A stretch of DNA of 5,367 nucleotides from CAISIP01 sp963974265 (GTDB lineage Bacteria > Pseudomonadota > Gammaproteobacteria > Burkholderiales > Burkholderiaceae_C), in contig CAXBDR010000307.1 of NCBI GenBank assembly GCA_963974265.1, positions 1-5,367 of the forward strand, given 5' to 3'. The translations under genes were made by a program, and so were the position numbers. The notes under the pieces were generated by a model. That model saw nothing but the letters and a program-made list of their open reading frames with translations. It made no database searches and was not told where the DNA came from. Positions within the stretch are counted from its first letter, which is position 1. Each line of letters opens with the position of its first letter. Shown piece by piece: positions 1 to 5,367 of this stretch.

Positions 1-53
1 CCCCGCCAGCGGCGGTGATCGTGTCGATGCCTGCAGTCGTGAGCGGACTTCAT
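1..53 (-). CDS. Possible start of an unrecognised downstream gene (partial)
   Basis: An ATG at 53-51 on the minus strand is preceded by AGGAGG with a seven-base spacer, which is close to an ideal bacterial start. The frame is open to the left window edge. The 17 complete codons begin MKSAHDCRHRHDH and are unusually rich in His and Arg; they resemble no family I know. They do not resemble a response regulator receiver domain, which would show an early hydrophobic strand and a DD pair. If real, the gene lies about 150 bases after the kinase on the same strand. The alternative is a plus-strand gene ending at TGA 66-68, whose last 21 residues would include AAVIVSMPAVVSGLHVDSS. The visible part is too short to choose confidently. 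Confidence 0.25.
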   Translation of the reverse strand, partial: MKSAHDCRHRHDHRRWR

Positions 54-60
54 GTCGATT

Positions 61-66
61 CCTCCT
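61..66 (-). promoter_or_regulatory. Candidate Shine-Dalgarno sequence AGGAGG
   Basis: On the minus strand AGGAGG is followed by AATCGAC and then the ATG at 53-51. Both the match to the 16S rRNA tail and the spacing are very good. It is the main argument for a gene starting there. It could be chance, because on the plus strand the same bases overlap two serine codons and the TGA of an alternative frame. Confidence 0.4.
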
Positions 67-203
67 GACCATTCTGTGTGGTTTGAGCCCGTTGCCGCGC
101 CCCAACCCGCGTGGCGCGCCCCCGATGTCTCCCGGGTGCCTGTGCATGCTACTCCAGAACACAACACCCATGCCAGTCCAAGTGTCACCGGGCATGAGGT
201 GGT

Positions 204-3200
204 TCACGCGTCCTCGACGGAGGGGATCCCGCACCGGATCGTCAATGTGCAGCCCTGGCCCGGCGCGGACGTGATCGTCAACTGCCCGCCCACCAGCATG
301 GCCCGTTCCTGCATGCCCAGTACGCCGATGCTGTTGCCCTCGGAGGCCCTGCGCCGCATCGCTGCCACGTCGAAACCGACGCCGTCGTCGCGGACCTGCA
401 CTTGCAGCTGATCCGGGCTCTCGAATCGGATATCGATATGGACATGCCGGGCCTGCGCGTGCCGCACGATGTTGGTCAGGGCTTCCTGCACGATGCGGAA
501 CACGGCGGTTTCCAGATCGGGTGGCAGTCGCCGCAGGTGTTGGGGCGCCAGCAGCTCCATCTGCAATCCGTGGCGGCTGCCGGTCTGCTCGATCAGCCAA
601 CGCAATGCGGGCACCAGGCCCAGGTCGTCGAGCATGGAGGGTCGCAAGGCAAGGGCCAGGCTGCGCACCTGTTGCAGGGCCGACTCCACGATGCGGATAT
701 TGTCGGCCTGCAGGCCTTCGCCGCCTGCGTGGCTCAGCTGTTCTTCGGCCTGCAGGTTGATCTTGATGGCGGTCAGGGCCTGCCCGAGTTCGTCATGCAG
801 CTCGTGGGCGATCCGACGTCGCTCGGTTTCCTGGGCCGCCAGCACCTTGGCGGACAGGATGCGCAGTTGCTGGCGGCTGTCGCGCAGGTCGGCTTCGGCC
901 TGCTTGCGCGCGGTGACGTCGCGCATCACCACCTGCACCGCGGGGGTGCCCCTGATCGTGATCGGGCCGGCCTTGGTCTCGACGTCGATCACCGCGCCGT
1001 CGAGCCGGACAAAGCGACGCTCGGCCAGCGGAGACGGAACGCCATGGTCCAGGATGCGCTCGATCATCCGACGCACGTCGTCGCGGCTCATCGGATCGAT
1101 GAAATCGAGCAAGGACCGGCCAACCATTTCCTGGGCCGACGCAGCACCGACGATCGCGGCGCCGGCCGGATTGACATAGACCAGCCGGTCGTCCTGGTGC
1201 ACGGCGATGCCTTCGGGAGACCATTCGACCAGCGTGCGATAACGCTCCTCGTTGTCCTGCAGCTCGCGCACCGCCAGCAGTCGCTCGAGTGCCTGGCTGG
1301 CCAGCTGCGCACCCCGTTCGATGGTGGCCAGTTCGCTGGGCGCGCAGTTGCGCACATGGTCGAAGTAGAACGCGAAGGTTCCCAGCACCTGGCCCTTCAT
1401 GCCCTTGATCGGTACCGACCAGCTGGCTCGCAAGCCGTGTTGCAGCGCCAGGTCGCGGTAGTCGATCCAGCGCGGATCGTTGGCGATGTCTGCCGCGATC
1501 ACACTCTCGCCGGTATATGCGGCGGTTCCGCACGAACCGGCGGCCGGTCCGATGGGTGCGCCGTCGATGGCATCGCAATAGGCCTTCGGCAGGTGGGGTG
1601 CCGCCCCATGCCGCAGGCGGCTTCCGCCGGCATCGAGCAGCAACACGGAGCCCAGCATTCCGGGAACCATCGCCTCGTAGCTCAGCACGAATCGCTCGAG
1701 CATCTCTGTCATCGGAATACCGCTGGCCAGGTATTGCAGGATTTCCCGTTCATGTTCCTCGCGGATCTCCAGCGTCCTGCGTGCCGTTATGTCCTCGATG
1801 ACACCGGCGCAGCGATAGGCGGGCTGGTCGGGGCCGGCAACCGGATAGGCACGGGCGTGGATCCAGCGCAGGCCGCCGTCCGGAAGCAGCAGTCGGAACT
1901 GCATGTCGTAGCTGCAGGTCTCCCGCGCGGCCGCAAGCTGGCGCAGCACCCGCTCGCGGTCCAGCGGATGGATGTTGCGGCGCCAATACTGAGGATCATC
2001 GACCATGTCGGCCGGGCTGCAACCCAGCACGGCCTCCACGCCCGGGCTGATGTACAGGTAGCGTTGCAGCTGCAGATCGACCAGCCAGAAGATCTGGCTC
2101 ACGGAATCGGCCATCTGCCGCATCAGCGCTTCGCTGCTGCGCAGGGCTTCCTGCGTACGGATGCGATCCGTGATGTCGCGCGACAACACGATGAAGCGTG
2201 GCAACTCGTCCGCTGCGGCGGCCTTGCGCGCGATCGACAGCTCGAACCAGTGCGGGCCGACGGGCAAATCCAGCTGGATCTGCAGCCCGCTGGCATGGCC
2301 GCGTTCCATGGCTTCGTGCAGGCCGGATTGCACGGTCCGTGCCGCCTCCGCCGGCATGACTTCAGCGATGCGCCGGCCCATCAGCAGCTCGGGCGGGGCG
2401 ACCAGCAGGTCGGTGCGATGTGAATGGTAGTCGTGGTAGCGACCATCGAGGTCGACTTCGAACATCAGGTCCGGCAGCGCGTCCAGGGTCGCACGCAGGC
2501 TCTCCTTGTTTGCCTGCAACTCCTGTTCCAGCTGCTTGCGCTCCGTGATGTCCTCGATGTGAGCGACCGTGTGCAGCGGTTGTCCGAGTCCGTCGAGCAC
2601 CAGAGCCACCGTCAGGTTGATCCACACCGTCCGGCCATCGCGATGACGATAGCGTTTCTCCATCTGGAAGCTGCGACGCTTGCCTTCGTACAACTCGGCG
2701 GTCAGCAAGCGGTCCTGGGCCATGTCGTCGGGGTGGCTGATGGTCTCGTAGTCGAGTTGCATCAACCTGGGCTCCGGATAACCGACGATGTCGCACAACG
2801 CCGGGTTGACCATGATCCATCGGCCCTGCAGGTCGGCCAGGCTGATGCCGATGGCCGACGACTCGAAGATGCCGCGGAAACGTTCTTCGCTCTCGCGCAG
2901 CGCAAACTCGGCGAGCTTGCGCTCATGGATGTCGATCATCATCGCGAGCATGGCTGGCTCGCCGCGCAGCGTGATCGACCGGGTGGCCGACTGGATCCAT
3001 CGCCAGCCACCATCGGGATGCCATATGCGCAGTTCGGCAATCTCCCGCGTGGCCTCGCCTTGCAAGGCCTTGCGCTGGCGTTCGATCGACGCGGCCCGGT
3101 CGTCCGGGTGCAGCCATTGCATGAGTTGCGGCAGCGACAGGCGCGTCAGCTCGGCCGTGTCGCGACCGGTGATCGCGCGCATGGCCGCGTTGACGTAGGT

Positions 3201-5367
3201 GATCTGGCCCTTGCGCACCAATGCAATGCCTTGCATCGAGTGGTCGGCCAGTGTCTGGAACTGGTCGCGGCTTTCGGCCAGGTCGCGTTCCGCCTGGCAG
3301 CGCGCGGTCACGTCGATGCCGAACGACAAGATGCCGGTCACGGTGTCGCCGTCGCGCAGCAGGGAGTTCTGCCACGAAATCGTGAGTTCGCTGCCGGAGG
3401 AGGTCAGGATCGGATTCTCGAATTGCCGGACGACGCCGTCACGCGAGAGGCGCTCGAACTCCTGCCAGACCAGGGGATAACGCTGCCGCGGGCACAAGAC
3501 GTCGAACCAGTTGCGACCGGCCAGGTCGGCCAGCGTGTAGCCCGTCAGTTCCTGTGCAACCTTGTTGAACAGCGTGATGTTGCCGTTCGGGTCGAGGCCG
3601 ACGACCATGACGTTGGCGTTGGTGATCAGGTTCTCGGCCTGCTCCTTGGCCTGGCGCAGCGCGAGCTCGTCGGCCTTGCGGTGCGTGATGTCCCGGAAGA
3701 AGACGGACAAGCCCTCCGGCGACGGATAGATGTGGTCTTCGATCCAGAGGCCGAGGTCCGGGTAATAGGCCTCCAGACGGCTCGGCTGCTGGTCGACCAT
3801 CGCCTGGCGGCAGGCATGCGGAAACTGCTCGCCGGGCAGGGGCGGCAATTCGTCCCAGATGCACTTGCCGATCAGGTCGGCGGGCTGGCGAGCGAGCAGT
3901 TCTCCCGCCCTGGCATTGACATAGGTGAACGTCCAGTGTTCGTCGAGCGCAACGAATCCGTCGGTGATGCGCTCGAGCAGCTGCGCGCGGTCGCGTTCGC
4001 GACGTTTGCGATCCGTGATGTCGATCCGCACACCCATCAGCTGCAGCGGCTTGCCGTCGGGACTGCGGCGTTGCACCTGCCCGATTTCCTGGATCCAGCG
4101 GTAGCTGCCATTTGCATGGCGCATCCGGGCTTCGAATTGGTAACGGTTCTGCGACGCCGGTTGTATCGTGGCCAGGGCCTTGTCCAGCTGCTTGTGATCG
4201 TCCGGGTGAATGCGGGCGAGCCACGCGTCGCGCAGCACGTAGTCGCTGCCGGGCTCGAGACCCAGGGTGCTGTAGTAGCTCGGCGTGACGACCCAGCCGC
4301 CTTCGTCCAGCGCCCAGTCCCACAGGACGATCCCCGCGGCGTCGCTGGCGATCGAGAGTCGCTGTGCCATCTGCGATGCGCGGCGTTCGGCGGCCTTGCG
4401 TTGTGCCGAAACACGCCCCAGGTGGATGGCAGCGGCGATCAACGCCAGGCTGCCCAGCAGCCAGCCGACCGTGATCACCACCAGCATCTGCCGCCACGGC
4501 GCCAGTACCACACCGACGGTGCGCCCGACGATGACGACAAGGTCGGGAAATTGCGCCAGCGTACGGTAGGCGAACAGGCGCTGGGCGTCGTCGATCGGGC
4601 TGTTCATGCGAAAGTTTCCCTGGGCGGCCATCGGCAGGAACTGGCGGAACAGCGGGCTGTCGCCATAGTTGCGGCCGATGGTTTCCGACTCCATGGGACT
4701 GCGCAGCAACAAGGTGCCGTCGCCGCGCAACAGGCTCATGGCGCTGCCGGACTCCAGGGCCAGGCCATTCCACAGGTCGCTGAAATGGGACGCCTGCAGC
4801 GTCGCCACGACGACACCCGCAAACCCGCCCGAGCCGTCGACGACCGCACGGCTCGCAGGCAGGTCCCAGCCCGGCACACCGGTTCGCAGCTGCGGCTGGC
4901 CCAGTTGCAGGGCCGCGCCCGGTCGTGTCTGGAAGATCCGGAAATAGTCCTTGTCGTCATGGATGGCATCCTGCAGGACGGCGCTGGTGGTGTGCCGGAC
5001 CTTCCCCTGGGCGTCGAGCACGAACAATGCGCCGACGAACGGCAGCCTGCGCAGCTGGTCGTCGAGCATGCCGCGCACGTCCGCATCGCTGGCCTCGCTC
5101 CGGCCGACCTGCCGCGCGATCAGCTCCAGGCGCTGATCCAGGGCCTGCAGGGTCCGCGTCGTCTGCTCGTCCACCACGGATGCGAAGGCCTCGGTCAGCC
5201 GGCTGCCTTGCTGCAGGTCGTGGTCGCGCTGGTACAGCAACAGCGCCACGGCGGCGATGCCGGTCAGCAGCGACAGCGTGGCGGCCGCGACCAGGGCCTT
5301 GGCGTCGAACCGGCGAGCCCAGCCGGCCGGCGCCGCAGGCCCGGGGTCGCCGACGCCATGGCCTGCG
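204..5367 (-). CDS. Multi-PAS sensor histidine kinase, NarL/DegS (HisKA_3) type, 5' end outside window
   Basis: This is a predicted inner-membrane sensor kinase that autophosphorylates on histidine and passes the phosphate to a response regulator, probably of the LuxR/NarL class. The visible order is: membrane helix, periplasmic double Cache (residues ~10-250), membrane helix (~253-275), seven PAS/PAC modules (~296-1158), GAF (~1170-1326), PAS (~1333-1449), HisKA_3 (~1470-1537) and HATPase_c (~1577-1676). There is no HAMP, receiver, GGDEF, EAL or output DNA-binding domain. The stop is TGA at 206-204. The first possible start inside the window is GTG at 5249-5247, but this would cut the first membrane helix in half. 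The frame stays open to the right edge without ATG, GTG or TTG, so the real start lies beyond it and the protein exceeds 1,720 residues. This is long for the family, in which most members have under 1,000 residues. The ligands and target regulator are unknown. Confidence 0.96.
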   Translation of the reverse strand, partial: AGHGVGDPGPAAPAGWARRFDAKALVAAATLSLLTGIAAVALLLYQRDHDLQQGSRLTEAFASVVDEQTTRTLQALDQRLELIARQVGRSEASDADVRGMLDDQLRRLPFVGALFVLDAQGKVRHTTSAVLQDAIHDDKDYFRIFQTRPGAALQLGQPQLRTGVPGWDLPASRAVVDGSGGFAGVVVATLQASHFSDLWNGLALESGSAMSLLRGDGTLLLRSPMESETIGRNYGDSPLFRQFLPMAAQGNFRMNSPIDDAQRLFAYRTLAQFPDLVVIVGRTVGVVLAPWRQMLVVITVGWLLGSLALIAAAIHLGRVSAQRKAAERRASQMAQRLSIASDAAGIVLWDWALDEGGWVVTPSYYSTLGLEPGSDYVLRDAWLARIHPDDHKQLDKALATIQPASQNRYQFEARMRHANGSYRWIQEIGQVQRRSPDGKPLQLMGVRIDITDRKRRERDRAQLLERITDGFVALDEHWTFTYVNARAGELLARQPADLIGKCIWDELPPLPGEQFPHACRQAMVDQQPSRLEAYYPDLGLWIEDHIYPSPEGLSVFFRDITHRKADELALRQAKEQAENLITNANVMVVGLDPNGNITLFNKVAQELTGYTLADLAGRNWFDVLCPRQRYPLVWQEFERLSRDGVVRQFENPILTSSGSELTISWQNSLLRDGDTVTGILSFGIDVTARCQAERDLAESRDQFQTLADHSMQGIALVRKGQITYVNAAMRAITGRDTAELTRLSLPQLMQWLHPDDRAASIERQRKALQGEATREIAELRIWHPDGGWRWIQSATRSITLRGEPAMLAMMIDIHERKLAEFALRESEERFRGIFESSAIGISLADLQGRWIMVNPALCDIVGYPEPRLMQLDYETISHPDDMAQDRLLTAELYEGKRRSFQMEKRYRHRDGRTVWINLTVALVLDGLGQPLHTVAHIEDITERKQLEQELQANKESLRATLDALPDLMFEVDLDGRYHDYHSHRTDLLVAPPELLMGRRIAEVMPAEAARTVQSGLHEAMERGHASGLQIQLDLPVGPHWFELSIARKAAAADELPRFIVLSRDITDRIRTQEALRSSEALMRQMADSVSQIFWLVDLQLQRYLYISPGVEAVLGCSPADMVDDPQYWRRNIHPLDRERVLRQLAAARETCSYDMQFRLLLPDGGLRWIHARAYPVAGPDQPAYRCAGVIEDITARRTLEIREEHEREILQYLASGIPMTEMLERFVLSYEAMVPGMLGSVLLLDAGGSRLRHGAAPHLPKAYCDAIDGAPIGPAAGSCGTAAYTGESVIAADIANDPRWIDYRDLALQHGLRASWSVPIKGMKGQVLGTFAFYFDHVRNCAPSELATIERGAQLASQALERLLAVRELQDNEERYRTLVEWSPEGIAVHQDDRLVYVNPAGAAIVGAASAQEMVGRSLLDFIDPMSRDDVRRMIERILDHGVPSPLAERRFVRLDGAVIDVETKAGPITIRGTPAVQVVMRDVTARKQAEADLRDSRQQLRILSAKVLAAQETERRRIAHELHDELGQALTAIKINLQAEEQLSHAGGEGLQADNIRIVESALQQVRSLALALRPSMLDDLGLVPALRWLIEQTGSRHGLQMELLAPQHLRRLPPDLETAVFRIVQEALTNIVRHAQARHVHIDIRFESPDQLQVQVRDDGVGFDVAAMRRRASEGNSIGVLGMQERAMLVGGQLTITSAPGQGCTLTIRCGIPSVEDA
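222..842 (-). other. Kinase core: HisKA_3 and HATPase_c
   Basis: The HisKA_3 domain (residues ~1470-1537) contains ETERRRIAHELHDELGQ. His1485 (codon at 797-795) is the predicted phosphorylated histidine, followed by Asp1486. The DxxxQ pattern (Asp1486-Gln1490) is the motif linked in NarX-type kinases to dephosphorylation of the partner regulator. The second helix includes LALALRPSMLDDLGLVPALRW. The ATP-binding domain (~1577-1676) has the N box around Asn1593 (FRIVQEALTNIVRHA), the G1 box DDGVGFD (1621-1627), the G2 box GVLGMQERA (1642-1650) and the final GQGCTLTI strand. All catalytic motifs are intact, so the enzyme should be active. No receiver domain follows, so it is not a hybrid kinase. 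Confidence 0.95.
903..1253 (-). other. Eighth PAS/PAC module, next to the kinase core
   Basis: Residues ~1333-1449 start with the S-box-like EERYRTLVEWSPEGIAV, continue with LVYVNPAGAAIVG and end with the PAC motif MRDVTARKQAEADL. It lacks the HPDD/RWI pair of the PAS_3 subtype. The helix after the PAC motif (QAEADLRDSRQQLRILSAKVLAAQETERRR) runs directly into the HisKA_3 dimerisation helix, so this module is the one most likely to control kinase activity directly. Confidence 0.88.
1272..1742 (-). other. GAF domain placed between PAS7 and PAS8
   Basis: Residues ~1170-1326 form a GAF domain. It has the expected signatures GSCGTAAYTGESVIAADI (1238-1255), DPRWIDYRDLAL (1258-1269), GLRASWSVPI (1272-1281) and VLGTFAFYF (1288-1296). 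This GAF subgroup is common in PAS-rich kinases and cyclic-di-GMP enzymes. Its ligand is usually unknown, and I see no chromophore cysteine of the phytochrome type. As I recall the subgroup, the position of Ser1275 is often cysteine (GLRACWS). The helix after the GAF (ERGAQLASQALERLL) probably continues as a coiled linker into PAS8. Confidence 0.88.
1776..4364 (-). other. Array of seven tandem PAS/PAC modules
   Basis: Each module ends in the PAC signature D-[IV]-x-x-R that joins it to the next. The aspartates of these signatures are at residues 410, 520, 646, 773, 900, 1025 and 1153, giving spacings of 110, 126, 127, 127, 125 and 128. Modules 1, 4, 5 and 7 look like the PAS_3 subtype, with an HPDD-like motif (HPDD at 348, 714 and 839; HPLD at 1094) followed by a [RV]WI[QNH] motif. 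Modules 2, 3 and 6 lack this pair and look more like PAS_4 or PAS_9. Module 6 carries the pattern LPDLMFEVDLDGRYHDYH (925-942), familiar from other multi-PAS sensors. Module 2 is the shortest. No LOV-type flavin cysteine motif is visible, and haem or other cofactor binding cannot be judged. PAS domains bind small ligands or cofactors and also transmit signals through their helical linkers. Confidence 0.9.
4425..5300 (-). other. N-terminal sensor: two membrane helices around a periplasmic double-Cache domain
   Basis: The first helix (about 5300-5235) reads KALVAAATLSLLTGIAAVAL and follows an arginine-containing cytoplasmic segment (WARRFDAK). The second helix (residues ~253-275, 4493-4425) reads MLVVITVGWLLGSLALIAAA and is followed by a basic stretch (QRKAAERR), so the roughly 250 residues between them should be periplasmic. 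They resemble the paired PDC folds often found in diguanylate cyclases. The first half has LFVLDAQGKV (75-84), the DKDYF motif (99-103) and PASRAVVD (131-138). The second half has LLRGDGTLLLRSP (173-185), ETIGRN (189-194) and RLFAYRTL (224-231). Cache domains usually bind small extracellular molecules. I do not see the arginine/aromatic pattern of amino-acid-binding Cache domains, so the ligand is open. No HAMP follows the second helix; a short polar linker leads straight into PAS1. Confidence 0.85.

Noticed and set aside
1..195. Minus-strand frame starting at ATG 195-193, eight bases after the kinase stop region, open to the window edge
   Set aside because: There is no Shine-Dalgarno sequence at a proper distance, and the translation (MPGDTWTGMGVVFW and onwards) is Gly/Arg-rich and unlike a receiver domain. 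Open frames of this length are common at this GC content.
1..206. Kinase frame stays free of stops after TGA to the window edge, suggesting readthrough or a nonsense mutation
   Set aside because: The kinase already ends normally after the last HATPase_c strand and the downstream translation has no domain. About 67 codons without a stop is not surprising in GC-rich DNA.
52..411. Plus-strand frame of 119 codons across the kinase C-terminus and the intergenic gap
   Set aside because: It overlaps the HATPase_c coding region, has no clear ribosome binding site and its translation is low-complexity Pro/Ser/Thr-rich without any recognisable motif.
204..842. Diguanylate cyclase or hybrid kinase output, suggested by the Cache-PAS-GAF architecture
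   Set aside because: The C-terminus has clear HisKA_3 and HATPase_c motifs and no GG[DE]EF, EAL or receiver-domain signature.
402..2423. Open frame of 673 codons on the plus strand, opposite the kinase gene
   Set aside because: It runs antisense to a fully conserved set of PAS, GAF and kinase motifs. Its His/Gln-rich translation shows no domain, and long antisense frames are expected where codon third positions are mostly G or C.
3300..3641. PAS3 as a LOV-type blue-light sensor because of GRNWF and a nearby cysteine
   Set aside because: The LOV motif needs a GRNCRFLQ-like sequence with the cysteine directly after Asn; here the residue is Trp and the Cys586 is misplaced.
918..4022. Recurring GTGATGTC-like strings about every 380 bases, resembling interspersed DNA repeats
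   Set aside because: They are the codons of the conserved PAC motif D-[IV]-T at the end of each PAS module, so the repeat is protein-level and not a DNA element or CRISPR array.

Overview
The window is almost entirely one very large gene on the minus strand: a membrane-bound, multi-PAS sensor histidine kinase of the NarL/DegS type. Base composition is strongly GC-rich, codon third positions are mostly G or C, and the periplasmic sensor plus PAS/GAF style is common in environmental Pseudomonadota. A gamma- or betaproteobacterium is therefore likely, but nothing here fixes the genus. No mobile element, tRNA, rRNA or CRISPR array is visible.

Layout, following the minus strand from right to left. 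From 5367 to about 5235 lie an N-terminal cytoplasmic stretch and the first membrane helix; the start codon is outside the window. From about 5222 to 4500 is a periplasmic double-Cache sensor, followed by the second membrane helix at 4493-4425. From about 4364 to 1776 there are seven consecutive PAS/PAC modules with a spacing near 127 residues. A GAF domain follows (about 1742-1272), then an eighth PAS (about 1253-903). The HisKA_3 dimerisation and phosphotransfer domain (about 842-639) and the HATPase_c domain (about 521-222) end the protein, with the TGA stop at 206-204. Residue numbers in this annotation count from the GTG codon at 5249-5247, although the true protein starts further upstream.

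The left 203 bases contain no confident gene. A Shine-Dalgarno sequence (AGGAGG) lies seven bases before an ATG at 53-51 on the minus strand, so a downstream gene may begin there, but its 17 visible codons are not recognisable. A plus-strand reading frame ending at 68 is an alternative. No response regulator is seen directly downstream of the kinase, so its partner must be elsewhere.

Functionally, the kinase probably combines a periplasmic signal with up to nine cytoplasmic PAS/GAF inputs and controls phosphorylation of a LuxR/NarL-type response regulator. The ligands cannot be read from the sequence.
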